64,000 nt of DNA from Saccharopolyspora hordei (GTDB lineage Bacteria > Actinomycetota > Actinomycetes > Mycobacteriales > Pseudonocardiaceae), in the NCBI RefSeq assembly GCF_013410345.1, contig NZ_JACCFJ010000001.1:3013001-3077000 (forward strand). Direction: 5' to 3'. This document shows, piece by piece, positions 25,377 through 33,701 of this stretch (the stretch's first letter is position 1; every line of letters starts with the position of its first letter). The position numbers and the translations under genes are program-made. The notes under the pieces are model-generated. The model searched no databases, was not told the DNA's origin, and saw only the letters and a program-made list of their open reading frames with translations.

Positions 25377-25469
25377 ATGACAGGCGTCCGAACTGCCCGA
25401 GCTCGCGTCCGCGGCGGGCGAAATCGGCCTCTCGAAGACCCCGCGCCCGCAACGGGGACCGGATCATGA
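25377..25469 (+). CDS. Possible 30-residue coupled small ORF
   Basis: ATG 25377 follows GAGGGA at good spacing and opens a 30-codon Arg- and Pro-rich frame whose TGA overlaps the ATG of the carrier gene (ATGA at 25466). The carrier itself has only a weak ribosome site, so translation coupling is plausible. No family is recognised, and it may simply be leader sequence. An earlier in-frame ATG at 25356 lies next to the operator. Confidence 0.3.
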   Translation: MTGVRTARARVRGGRNRPLEDPAPATGTGS

Positions 25470-26902
25470 GCGCTCGGGAGGTGCCCGCCGAGCGGGCGTG
25501 CTTGCCGGAGGTCCCCACGGAGCTCGCGCGGCGCCGGCTGAGCCTGGCCACGATCGTGAAGTTCTTCGGGCCGGGCGCGATCATCGCGTCGTTGACCGTG
25601 GGCAGCGGGGAAACCGTTCTCGCCTCCCGGATGGGCGCGGTCTTCGGCTTCGCAGTGCTGTGGGTGGTGGTGGTCGGCACGGTGGCGAAGGCCGCGGTGA
25701 TCTACTCCTCCAACCGCTACATCGTGCTGACCGGGGAACACCCGATGAGCGGGCTGGCGCGGGTGATCCCGGGGCCGCGCGGTTGGTTCCCGCTGCTCAT
25801 CGGCGCCTTGGCGGTGCTGTCCTTCCCGTTCGTGGCCAGCGCCCTGGCGTCCGGGATCGGCGGCTACCTGAACAAGGTCGTCGGCGGGGCCGCGGTCGCC
25901 TGGGGGTTGGTGCTGCTCGTCCTGGCCGCCGCGATCGCCTGGTTCGGCTGGTACGCGCTGCTGGAACGCGCCCAGATCGCGATCGTCGCGCTGAAGGTGG
26001 CGCTGGTCGTGGTCGCGGTGTTCGCCGCGAACCCGCAGTGGCTCGACGTGCTCGGCGGCTTCGTGCCGCAGGGCCTCGGCTACGAGCCGTTCGTCTTCGC
26101 CGAGTACCCGGAGATCGCCGAGCGGTCCGCGTGGGTGGAGGCTGTGGTCTTCATGGGCGGTCTCGGTGGCGGCATGTACGACTACATCGGCTACGCGGGC
26201 CTGATGCGGGAGAAGCGGTGGGGTGCGCTGGGGCTGCCCGGTCGCGACGGCGCGGCGTCGACCGCCGGGCCGCTGGAGCTGGCCGACACCCCGGAGGAGC
26301 GCCGCCGGGTGCGCGGCTGGGCCCGAGCGCCGCTGGGCGACGTCGTGCTGAGCTTCGCGACCATGGGGTTGACCGCGGTCGCCTTCATCATCACCGGCAA
26401 GGAGATCCTCGGGGCCGCGCACAACGTGCCCAGCGGGAACAACGTGCTGACCTACCAGGGCGACGTGCTGGGCATCATCCACCCGGTCCTGCGCTACTTC
26501 TACATCGTCGCGATCATCATGGTCTTCCTCGGCACCATGTACGCGATCTGGGAGGTCTACACCCGCACGACCCACGAATCGCTGTCCGCGGTCTCGAAGC
26601 GGGTGCGCGAGGGCGGCGTCGCGCGGACCCGCCGCTGGGTCTACGGCTACGTGCTGGTCGGCGGCCTCGCGCTGATTCTCACCGGGGCGGACCTGGTGTC
26701 GCTGATCAGCCCGGCGAACATCGTCGGCGGAACCGTCGCGGTGGGGATCTACGGGTTCGGCCTGCTGGTGCTGGAACGCCGGGTGCTGCCGAAGTCCTTC
26801 CGGGTCGGCCGCACCGGGCGGTTGCTCATCGCCGCGTCCTCGGCCGTGCTGCTGGTCGCCGGGCTCATCGCGCTGGCCCAATACTCAGGGTTCCTGCGAT
26901 GA
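25466..26902 (+). CDS. Nramp-fold carrier lacking metal-binding motifs (carrier 1)
   Basis: A 478-residue APC/LeuT-fold protein of the Nramp family with about 11-12 helices. Helix 1 reads FGPGAIIASLTVGSGETV; canonical Mn/Fe carriers have DPGN there. Helix 6 reads FMGGLGGGMYDYIGYAG, with no MPH motif. The metal ligands are therefore missing. It is controlled by a LacI protein, a family that senses sugars, so an organic solute such as a sugar acid is a more sensible cargo than a divalent metal. The next gene overlaps by four bases. The annotation 'divalent metal transporter' should not be copied here. Confidence 0.82.
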   Translation: MSAREVPAERACLPEVPTELARRRLSLATIVKFFGPGAIIASLTVGSGETVLASRMGAVFGFAVLWVVVVGTVAKAAVIYSSNRYIVLTGEHPMSGLARVIPGPRGWFPLLIGALAVLSFPFVASALASGIGGYLNKVVGGAAVAWGLVLLVLAAAIAWFGWYALLERAQIAIVALKVALVVVAVFAANPQWLDVLGGFVPQGLGYEPFVFAEYPEIAERSAWVEAVVFMGGLGGGMYDYIGYAGLMREKRWGALGLPGRDGAASTAGPLELADTPEERRRVRGWARAPLGDVVLSFATMGLTAVAFIITGKEILGAAHNVPSGNNVLTYQGDVLGIIHPVLRYFYIVAIIMVFLGTMYAIWEVYTRTTHESLSAVSKRVREGGVARTRRWVYGYVLVGGLALILTGADLVSLISPANIVGGTVAVGIYGFGLLVLERRVLPKSFRVGRTGRLLIAASSAVLLVAGLIALAQYSGFLR

Positions 26903-27258
26903 GCGCGGCGCGGCAGATCACCCCCGGACACCTGCTGGGCGCCGGATGTTTCCTGCTGCTGGCCGGTTTCCGGGCAGCCGAGGGATCGTGGCTCTGGGCC
27001 GCGATCTTCGCCCTGGCGGCCGCATCGCAGGTCTACCTCGGGTGGCGAGCCGCGCCCGCGCGGCCCGCAGAAGGGGCCCGGCAGCGCCGGGCCAGCGGCG
27101 AGGTCCAGCGGAACGTGCGGATCTGGCGGGCGATGACCGCGTCGTCCTGCCTGCTCACCGTGGCGCTGCTGGTCGTCCAACCGGCGTTGTCCGTGATCGC
27201 GGCCGCCATCGGGCTCTGCTGCTCGTGGATGGTCGTCCGGACGCGAGCCGAAGCCTGA
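26899..27258 (+). CDS. Small membrane protein coupled to carrier 1
   Basis: A 119-residue protein whose ATG overlaps the carrier's stop (ATGA). Two hydrophobic segments (about 10-30 and 34-50) and two more (about 84-97 and 100-112) flank a basic linker with RPAEGARQRRASG. No family recognised. The tight coupling suggests an accessory subunit of the carrier. The gene ends just before a strong terminator. Confidence 0.7.
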   Translation: MSAARQITPGHLLGAGCFLLLAGFRAAEGSWLWAAIFALAAASQVYLGWRAAPARPAEGARQRRASGEVQRNVRIWRAMTASSCLLTVALLVVQPALSVIAAAIGLCCSWMVVRTRAEA

Positions 27259-27263
27259 TGCGA

Positions 27264-27310
27264 GAACCGGTGTGCCACCGGGCCTTCGCGGCTCGGTGGC
27301 ACACCGGTTC
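27264..27310. terminator. 17-bp perfect bidirectional terminator
   Basis: GAACCGGTGTGCCACCG (27264-27280) pairs exactly with CGGTGGCACACCGGTTC (27294-27310) around 13 bases. It lies between the converging carrier operon and the ABM gene, one base before the latter's stop. Confidence 0.8.
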
Positions 27311-27311
27311 G

Positions 27312-27623
27312 TCAGATCTGGCCCTTGGCCGGGTCCCCGCCGGGCAGCGGCGTCATGAGCGTGACGGTCGGGGCTGATCGGAGGAGTCCGGCCAGGGAGT
27401 CGTTGAGCCGCGCCACCGGCGCTCCGGCGGAGTGGGCGTCGAGGAGCTCCTGGGACTCCCACTTCTCGATGAGGACCAGCGAGCCGTCCGCCGCGTCGTG
27501 CAGCGCGTAGTGGACGCAGCCCGCTTCCTCGTGGACGGCCGGGAGCGCGGCCTGGATGGCCTGCTTCGCCGCGGCTCGGGAGTCGGGCAGCGGTTCGAAG
27601 ACGGCGGTGACGATCACTGGCAT
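27312..27623 (-). CDS. ABM-domain (YgiN-like) putative quinol monooxygenase
   Basis: A 103-residue ferredoxin-fold ABM protein. The family core is present: VIVTAVFEPLPDSR at the start, HEEAGCVHYALHDAADGSL in the middle, and EKWESQELLDAH. Members are cofactor-free quinol oxygenases, and many have no known substrate. ATG 27623 follows GGAG. It starts 26 bases after the stop of the LacI gene at 27650 and is probably cotranscribed with it, an odd partner for a sugar regulator. Confidence 0.82.
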   Translation of the reverse strand: MPVIVTAVFEPLPDSRAAAKQAIQAALPAVHEEAGCVHYALHDAADGSLVLIEKWESQELLDAHSAGAPVARLNDSLAGLLRSAPTVTLMTPLPGGDPAKGQI

Positions 27624-27649
27624 GTTCGCTCCGATCTGGTGCTGACAGG

Positions 27650-28663
27650 TCACACTCGTGCGGTGCTGGCCCGCTCCGAGAACTCAGCGGCGACGCGGAC
27701 GTGGCGCGGCCGGGGGGCGAGCTTCTGCCGCATGCGCGCGTGGATGAGCTCCACGGCGTGCAGCGCGAGCAGCTCGATCGGCTGGCGGACCGCGGTCAGC
27801 GGGGGGTGGATCAGCTCGGTCCACGGGTTGTCGTCGAAGACCACCACGGACAGGTCGTCCGGAATGGACACCCGGGCCTGGAAGAGCATCCGTAGCACCA
27901 CGCGCACCTGCGCGGTGTTGGCGACGATGAGGCCGGTCGGCGGTTCGTCCAGGGCCAGCATCTGCGCCACCACGTCGGCGCCCTGGTCGCCGCGGAACGG
28001 CACCGGGCGCACCAGGCGGTCGTCCACGGGCACCCCGTGCTCCTGCAGCGCCCGCTCGTACCCGCGCACCCTGTCGGACCCGGTCGTGGTGTCCAGCGGG
28101 CCGGAGACGAGGCCGATCCGCCGGTGCCCGCGGGTGAGCAGGTGCGCCGTCGCGGTCGCAGCGGAGTCGACGTTCTCGATGCTGACCACGTCGACCTGGT
28201 CGAGCCCGTCGATCGCCCGGTCCACGAATGCCACCGGGATGTCCAGCGCGGCGAGCTTCGCCCAGCGCTCGACGTTGGCGCTGGTCGGCGTGCCGATCAG
28301 GCCTCCGACGGAGCGGTCCAGCAGGGTGTCGAGCGCCTGCGCCTCCAGGTGCGGGTCCTCCTGCGTGGTCATGAGCACGATCTGCAGCTCGCGCGAGCGA
28401 GCTTCGGCGACCACGCGGTCGGCCAGCCGGGCGAAGAACGGGTTGGTCAGATCCGCCAGCAGCAGGCCGACGGTGCTGCTCTGGCCCTGGCTCAGCTGCC
28501 GCGCGGCGGCGCGCGGCCGGTAGGCGAGGGCGTCGATCGCCGCGAGCACCTTCGCCCGCTTCTCCGGCGCGACCGGGCCGGTGTCGTTGAGGACGCGTGA
28601 CACCACCGAGACGGACACGCCCGCCCGCGCGGCGACGTCTCGAATGGTTGCCGCCTTCTTCAT
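27650..28663 (-). CDS. LacI-family regulator (controls SAF oxidoreductase operon)
   Basis: A 337-residue LacI protein. HTH at 6-26 (TIRDVAARAGVSVSVVSRVL), hinge near 50-60 (RAAARQLSQG), then the periplasmic-binding-type core with TTQEDPHLEAQALDTLLDRS and SVVVFDDNPWTELIHPP. ATG 28663 follows AAGGAG. It faces the oxidoreductase gene at 28813 across a promoter with repeated GTTACCAC. Its close relation to the LacI at 24183 suggests both sense related ligands. Confidence 0.88.
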   Translation of the reverse strand: MKKAATIRDVAARAGVSVSVVSRVLNDTGPVAPEKRAKVLAAIDALAYRPRAAARQLSQGQSSTVGLLLADLTNPFFARLADRVVAEARSRELQIVLMTTQEDPHLEAQALDTLLDRSVGGLIGTPTSANVERWAKLAALDIPVAFVDRAIDGLDQVDVVSIENVDSAATATAHLLTRGHRRIGLVSGPLDTTTGSDRVRGYERALQEHGVPVDDRLVRPVPFRGDQGADVVAQMLALDEPPTGLIVANTAQVRVVLRMLFQARVSIPDDLSVVVFDDNPWTELIHPPLTAVRQPIELLALHAVELIHARMRQKLAPRPRHVRVAAEFSERASTARV

Positions 28664-28741
28664 GGCACTCCTTCCCGAGCTCGGACCCTAAGCCACCGCT
28701 GCGGGTGGGCCGGGGCGGGAGGTGATCGGCGCGGTCGGGCG

Positions 28742-28798
28742 TTGACGGCCGGAAACCCGGGGTGGTACAAAACTGGAACCGTTACCACATGTTACCAC
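28742..28798 (+). promoter_or_regulatory. Promoter with repeated GTTACCAC operator
   Basis: TTGACG (28742-28747) and TACAAA (28766-28771) form a promoter with an 18-base spacer, like the one at 25294. GTTACCAC occurs at 28781-28788 and 28791-28798, ten bases apart, and GTGGTA at 28762-28767 is inverted to it. The expected transcript start near 28778 makes the upstream GTG 28762 unusable as a start codon. Confidence 0.55.
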
Positions 28799-28812
28799 CT
28801 CGGGAGTTTCCG

Positions 28813-30153
28813 GTGAACTTGCACGATTTGCTGCTGGCGCGCGAACAGGACGGCAAGCCGATCCGGGTCGGGGTCATCGGCGCTGGTCGCTTCGGCACGA
28901 TGTTCCTCGCCCAGGTCCGGGCGACTCCGGGTGTGCACGTGGCCGCGGTGGCCGACATCGACCTCGACCGCGCGCACCGGGCCCTCAAGCTGGTCGACTG
29001 GCCGCAGGAAGCCGTCGTGACCGATCTGGCCGACGCGCTGTCCAGCGACCGGACCGCAGTCCTGCCCGAGGCGAGCCAGCTGTTCACCCCGGATATCGAC
29101 GTGGTCGTGGAGGCCACCGGGAACCCCATCGCGGGGACCTCGCACGCGTTGAAGGCCATCGAGACCGGCCAGCACATCGTCATGGTGACCGTCGAGGCCG
29201 ATGCGCTGCTGGGACCGGCGCTCGCCCGGCGGGCCGCCGACCGCGGGCTGGTCTACTCGCTGGCCTACGGCGACCAACCGGCGCTGATCATGGAACTCGT
29301 CGACTGGGCGCGGACTTCCGGGTTCCAGGTGGTGTGCGCGGGCAAGGGCGCCAAGTACCTCGAGCACTACCACGAGATGAACCCGGACAACGTGTGGGAG
29401 AACTGGGAGTTCTCCAAGGAGCTCACCGATTCCGGGCAGCTCAACCCCTACATGCACACCGCGTTCCGGGACGGCACGAAAGCGGCGATCGAGATGGCCG
29501 CCGTCGCCAACGCCGCGGGCCTGGTGCCCTCCGACGACGGGCTCACCTTCACCCCGGGCGACGTCGAGGAGATCGCCACCATCTGCCGACCGAGGGAATC
29601 CGGCGGTGTGCTGGCGCACGAGGGGTCGGTGGACGTGATGTCCAGCGTGACCCGCGACGGCGACTGGATCCCGCACAACACGCAGGAGGGCGTCTTCGTC
29701 GTCGTCAAGGCCACCAACGACTACGTCTCGGGCTGCTTCGCGGAGTACCCCTGGCACCCGGACCCGACGAAGCAGTACGCCGCGCTGTACCGGCCCTACC
29801 ACTACGTCGGGCTGGAGCTCGGGATCACCATCGCCAACGCCGTCCTGCGCGGGGTGCCGACCGGTGCGCCGAAGGGCTTCTTCGGCGACGTGGTGGCGAC
29901 GGCGAAGAAGGACCTGAAGGCGGGTGACGAGCTCGACGGCGAAGGCGGCTACACGGTGTGGGGCAAGTTGATCTCGGCCCGGGCCTCGGTGGAGCGGGGC
30001 GCGCTGCCGATCGCGCTGGCGCACCACGTGAAGCTGCGGCGCGACATCCCGAAGGGTGCCGTCCTCACCCGCGACGACGTCGAGCTCGACGACTCCTTCG
30101 CGCAGGTGCTCGAACTCCGGGCGGAAGCCGAACAGCTCCTGGCCCGGGACTGA
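28813..30153 (+). CDS. NAD(P)-dependent oxidoreductase with C-terminal SAF domain (COG4091 type)
   Basis: A 446-residue protein resembling the 'predicted homoserine dehydrogenase with SAF domain' group. Rossmann motif IRVGVIGAGRFGTMFLAQVR at about 16-35; VVEATGNPIAGTSHAL near 97; a middle domain with YGDQPALIMELVDWAR and KGAKYLEHYHEMNPDNVWEN; and a SAF-like end (LAHHVKLRRDIPKGAVLTRDDVELDD). Substrate unknown. I chose GTG 28813 after GGGAG because it starts the conserved region; ATG 28789 is possible. It is LacI-controlled and leads a pair with the HIBADH-type gene, which points to a sugar-acid reaction. Confidence 0.78.
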   Translation: MNLHDLLLAREQDGKPIRVGVIGAGRFGTMFLAQVRATPGVHVAAVADIDLDRAHRALKLVDWPQEAVVTDLADALSSDRTAVLPEASQLFTPDIDVVVEATGNPIAGTSHALKAIETGQHIVMVTVEADALLGPALARRAADRGLVYSLAYGDQPALIMELVDWARTSGFQVVCAGKGAKYLEHYHEMNPDNVWENWEFSKELTDSGQLNPYMHTAFRDGTKAAIEMAAVANAAGLVPSDDGLTFTPGDVEEIATICRPRESGGVLAHEGSVDVMSSVTRDGDWIPHNTQEGVFVVVKATNDYVSGCFAEYPWHPDPTKQYAALYRPYHYVGLELGITIANAVLRGVPTGAPKGFFGDVVATAKKDLKAGDELDGEGGYTVWGKLISARASVERGALPIALAHHVKLRRDIPKGAVLTRDDVELDDSFAQVLELRAEAEQLLARD

Positions 30154-30180
30154 CCGGCCGCGCGAGGATTGCGAGCAACG

Positions 30181-31155
30181 ATGACGACATCCGCCGCACG
30201 TTCGGTGTCCCTGCTCGGGCTGGGGCCGATGGGTGAGCCGATGGCGGCCAACCTGGTTCGCCGCCTCGGCTCGCTCACCGTGTGGAACCGCACGCCCGAA
30301 CGCGCGTCGCGCGTGGTGGAGCTGGGGGCCCGGCAGGCCGCGTCACCGGCCGAAGCCGCCTGCGACGTGGTCCTCACCGCGCTGCCGGACCTCCCGCAGG
30401 TCGAGTCCCTGCTCACCGGCCCGGAAGGCCTGCTGGCGGGGTGGCGCGGCCGCGGCGCGGTGGACCCGATCCTGGTGGTGCACGGGACCGTTTCGCCCGT
30501 CGCGGTGCGGGAATTCGCCGAGCGCCTGCGGGCCGACCACGGGGTCCGGGTGGTGGACGCGCCGATGAGCGGCGGGGTGCCCGGTGCGGAACGCGGCTCG
30601 CTGAGCCTGATGGTGGGCGGCGATCCGGACGCGGTGGAGGCGCTGGAACCGGTGTTCGCCGCGGTCGCGGAAACGGTGGTGCGCATGGGGGAGTGCGGCT
30701 CCGGGCAGCTGGCCAAGGCGTGCAACCAGGTGGTGGTGGCGGGCACGATCGCGGCGTTGTGCGAGGCGCTCTGCTTGGCGCAGCGCGGCGGTCTGCCCCG
30801 CGCGGACCTGCTGCGGGCGCTCGGCGGCGGTCTCGCCGGATCCGAGGTGTTGAACCAGAAGTCGGCGCGCTGGCTGAGCGAGGACTTCACCGGTGGTGGC
30901 AGCGCCCGGAACCAGCTGAAGGACCTCGTGTTCGCCGTGGAAGCGGCGAACAGCGCCGGTGCGCCGTCGGAGGTGGCCGAGCTCCTGCGCGCCCAGTTCG
31001 GCAGGATGGTCGTCGCCGGCGACGGCGACCTGGACCACTCGGGCCTGCTCCGAACCGTCGCGAACAGCACCGCCCACCGCGAACCGGCGGGCGGTGCTGT
31101 TCGGGACGGATCCGGTCAGCTGATCTCGATGCCGAAGACCTCCAGGGCGGAGTAG
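30181..31155 (+). CDS. HIBADH-family NAD(P)-dependent dehydrogenase
   Basis: A 324-residue beta-hydroxyacid dehydrogenase. GLGPMGEPMAANLVRRLG (13-30) binds NAD(P), VVDAPMSGGVPGAERGSL carries the substrate loop, and GQLAKACNQVVVAGT holds the catalytic Lys. It belongs with tartronate-semialdehyde reductases and threonate/erythronate dehydrogenases, and the exact substrate is open. It starts 27 bases after the SAF gene. The last 13 codons run into the convergent carrier gene (overlap 31116-31155); the family usually ends near residue 295, so this tail is an extension. Confidence 0.83.
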   Translation: MTTSAARSVSLLGLGPMGEPMAANLVRRLGSLTVWNRTPERASRVVELGARQAASPAEAACDVVLTALPDLPQVESLLTGPEGLLAGWRGRGAVDPILVVHGTVSPVAVREFAERLRADHGVRVVDAPMSGGVPGAERGSLSLMVGGDPDAVEALEPVFAAVAETVVRMGECGSGQLAKACNQVVVAGTIAALCEALCLAQRGGLPRADLLRALGGGLAGSEVLNQKSARWLSEDFTGGGSARNQLKDLVFAVEAANSAGAPSEVAELLRAQFGRMVVAGDGDLDHSGLLRTVANSTAHREPAGGAVRDGSGQLISMPKTSRAE

Positions 31156-32513
31156 ACGCCGAGGGCGGCGATCGCCAGGCTGCTCAGGATCAGGGCTGCG
31201 GTGACCAGCGGGTGGGGGCGGAGGTGCTTGTCCGGTTCGTGCGCTCGGAGGTACCACACCGCGATCACCACCGCGACGAGGAAGACGCCGCCGCCGAAGC
31301 CGCCGATCTGGACCATCAGCACCGGGGACTGGACGAACAGGTAGGACGCCGCCCACAGCGGTGGCAGGCAGTACGTCAGGATGCGGATCGTCCGCTTGCG
31401 CACCTCGGGGTTCTTCCAGTCCAGGACGCCGAGGATGCCGAGCGTGTTGGTCCACAGCCGGGGGACGCTGGCCGTCGAGCCGATGATCGTGGAGAACAGG
31501 ACCGCGATGGCGCCGAGCAGGAACAGCACCTCCGCCCACGGGCCGAGCGTGTCGGTGTACATCCGGGAGAGGGTGGTGATCATGTCGTTGCCCTCGGGCA
31601 CCAGCTGCTGCGGGTGCAGCACCGAGGCGCCGATGACGTAGAACGACAGCGTGCAGAGGGTGCACACCAGCCACGACACCGCGACGTCCAGCCGCATCAC
31701 CTTCAGCCAGCCCACCGCGCGGCGGTCCCGCTCGGGGGTGCCGTCGGCGGGGCCGGTCCAGCGGGCGTAGCCCTTCTCCATGCACCAGTAGGTATAAGTG
31801 GTCATCTCGTCGGCACCGACGCCGGTCAGGCCGAACATCGCCACCGCCATGCCCAGCGCTCCGACGGGCACCGCCAGCTCGAGGCCGCTCGCGAGATCGC
31901 CCGGCGTCCAGCCGAACTCGGTGAACGGCAGCGCCAGCGCCAGCGCGACGGTGATCAGGGTGAACACCGCGACCGCGATCACCGAAGCCGTTTCCACGAC
32001 CGAGTAGCGGCTGCTCTGCAGCAGCGCGACCGTGACCGCGACGATGATCAGCGACCACACCGCGGTCGACGTCCAGCTCAGCGGGGCACCCGCGATCGGC
32101 CACAGCACCGAGCACGCCGCGGCCGTGCCGCCGATGATCCCGCCGCGCTGGAACATCTTGGCGAAGTCCATGCCGATCCACAGGAAGTTGATCCAGCCGC
32201 CCCGCCGGGTGCGCGGCTTGACGTCGCTGAACGCCTCCAGCGCTGGTCGTCCGTACAGGACGGTGAGGCGGCCGAGCTCCAGCTGCACCCAGACCTTCAC
32301 CGTGGTGGCCACGATGATCAGCCACAGCAGGGCAAAACCGGCGCGGGCGCCGAGCGAGGTGGTCAGGATCAGCTCGCCCGAGCCCACCACCGCGGCCGAG
32401 AGGATCATGCCGGGGCCGAGGTGGCGCAGCCTGGCCCGGAACGTCGCCGGCGGCTCCTTGACGTCGTCCGCGCTCAGCGCGTACAGGTCCGTCGTCGTGG
32501 CGGTGGCGCTCAT
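31116..32513 (-). CDS. Nramp-fold carrier lacking metal-binding motifs (carrier 2)
   Basis: A 465-residue Nramp-family membrane protein. Helix 1 has LGPGMILSAAVVGSGELILT in place of the DPGN motif, and helix 6 has MFGLTGVGADEMTTYTYWC without MPH. It shares GPGxI and VGSGE with carrier 1 at 25466 but little else, so the two represent a wider subgroup. It converges on the SAF oxidoreductase operon, whose enzymes suggest a hydroxyacid cargo. ATG 32513 is the start, with a weak GGAGT ribosome site. Confidence 0.82.
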   Translation of the reverse strand: MSATATTTDLYALSADDVKEPPATFRARLRHLGPGMILSAAVVGSGELILTTSLGARAGFALLWLIIVATTVKVWVQLELGRLTVLYGRPALEAFSDVKPRTRRGGWINFLWIGMDFAKMFQRGGIIGGTAAACSVLWPIAGAPLSWTSTAVWSLIIVAVTVALLQSSRYSVVETASVIAVAVFTLITVALALALPFTEFGWTPGDLASGLELAVPVGALGMAVAMFGLTGVGADEMTTYTYWCMEKGYARWTGPADGTPERDRRAVGWLKVMRLDVAVSWLVCTLCTLSFYVIGASVLHPQQLVPEGNDMITTLSRMYTDTLGPWAEVLFLLGAIAVLFSTIIGSTASVPRLWTNTLGILGVLDWKNPEVRKRTIRILTYCLPPLWAASYLFVQSPVLMVQIGGFGGGVFLVAVVIAVWYLRAHEPDKHLRPHPLVTAALILSSLAIAALGVYSALEVFGIEIS

Positions 32514-32759
32514 CGGGCTGACTCCGGGAAATCGTTGCGGTGCTTGGCGAAGTCGATCCCGATCAACCTCGTTCGGCGGGTTCTGGCGTGCTCGATCTCC
32601 ATGGATTTCCTTGCTTCCTGCGCGGAGCTGAACGCCCGGCGCTCCAGTGCTGCGGATCGTCAGGGGAGCGGTTTCAGTTGAAACTGCGATCCCCGGCCAC
32701 GGGTTTCCGCAGTTTCAACTGAAACCGCGGTTGACCGAGGGCGGATGTCTCAGATCGGT
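32514..32759. other. Intergenic region with a large nested palindrome (32669-32727)
   Basis: CGGTTTCAGTTGAAACTGCG (32669-32688) is perfectly inverted as CGCAGTTTCAACTGAAACCG (32708-32727). Each arm is itself nearly palindromic, GTTTCA-GT-TGAAAC. It stands about 30 bases after the 2-hydroxyacid dehydrogenase stop (reading from the right would reverse this: it lies beyond that gene's end) and 150 bases before carrier 2 on the same strand, so it may terminate the long operon, act as an operator, or both. No gene is visible here. Confidence 0.65.
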
Positions 32760-33701
32760 TCACGCGGCGGCGTGCGGTGGTTCGGTGCCGTTGAGCACTG
32801 CGAGCACGCCTTCGGCGACGGCGACGCCCATCGTCCGGTTGGCCTCCCGGCTGCACGCGCCGATGTGGGCGGTGAGGACCACGTTGGGCGCGGTGCGCAG
32901 CGGGCTGTCGGCGAGCGGTTCCACGGCGAAGGCGTCGAACCCGGCCCCGGCCAGGTGCCCGCTGCTCAGCAGTTCGGCGGCGGCCGACTCGTCGACCAGC
33001 CCGCCGCGCGCGGCGTTGAGCAGGATCGCGCCGGGGCGCATCGCGGCGAGGCGGTCGCGGTCCAGCAGCGGTTCCGCCCCGGGCGTCGCGGGCAGGTGCA
33101 GGCTCACCACGTCGCTGTCGAGCACGGTGTCCAGGTCGACCGCCGGGACGTCGCCGAAGGCCTCGGCGGGCAGGAACGGGTCGTGCGCGGCCACGGTCAT
33201 GCCGAACGCGGTCGCGTACCCGGCCACGAGCCTGCCGATCCGGCCGAACCCGATGATGCCGAGGCTGCGCCCGGCCAGCTCGCCGCCGAAGGTCTTGGGC
33301 CAGCCCCCGGCGCGCACGCCCCGGTCGTTCGCGGTGATCCCGCGCGCGACGTCGAGCAGCAGCCCGAAGGTCAGCTCGGCGACCGCGCGCGAGTTGCTGC
33401 CGGGCGCGTAGACCACCCGGACTCCAGCCTCGCGCGCCGCGTCGAGGTCGATGTTGTCGTAGCCGACGCCGTGCTTGGCGACGACCTTGAGCCGGGGTGC
33501 CGCCTCGAACACCTCGCGGTCGATCCGGTCCATGCCGACGATCAGCGCTTCGGCCTCCGGAACCCGGTCGAGCATGTCGGCGCGGGGCAGCGCGCCGTCC
33601 TCGCAGGGCCGTTCGGCGCGCACGCCCGCGTCGCACAGCATGTCCCACGGTTCGGCGGAGAACCGGCCGAACGTCGGTGTGGTGATCAGGACCAGGGTCA
33701 T
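32760..33701 (-). CDS. D-2-hydroxyacid dehydrogenase (phosphoglycerate-dehydrogenase-like)
   Basis: A 313-residue NAD-dependent D-2-hydroxyacid dehydrogenase. VAKHGVGYDNIDLDAA near 75-90 is the substrate region with its usual Gly-Val-Gly-Asp-like loop, LGIIGFGRIGRLVAGYA the nucleotide motif, LLNAARGGLVDE the Arg loop, and HIGACSREAN the catalytic His. It oxidises a D-2-hydroxyacid or reduces the 2-oxoacid. Its ATG overlaps the stop of the Asp-box gene (ATGA), and it is the last gene of the nine-gene leftward operon, so it probably handles a product of the aldolase or of the Asp-box enzyme. Confidence 0.87.
   Translation of the reverse strand: MTLVLITTPTFGRFSAEPWDMLCDAGVRAERPCEDGALPRADMLDRVPEAEALIVGMDRIDREVFEAAPRLKVVAKHGVGYDNIDLDAAREAGVRVVYAPGSNSRAVAELTFGLLLDVARGITANDRGVRAGGWPKTFGGELAGRSLGIIGFGRIGRLVAGYATAFGMTVAAHDPFLPAEAFGDVPAVDLDTVLDSDVVSLHLPATPGAEPLLDRDRLAAMRPGAILLNAARGGLVDESAAAELLSSGHLAGAGFDAFAVEPLADSPLRTAPNVVLTAHIGACSREANRTMGVAVAEGVLAVLNGTEPPHAAA

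Noticed and set aside
25466-32513. Labelling the two Nramp-fold proteins as Mn/Fe transporters
   Set aside because: Helix 1 DPGN and helix 6 MPH motifs are both absent.
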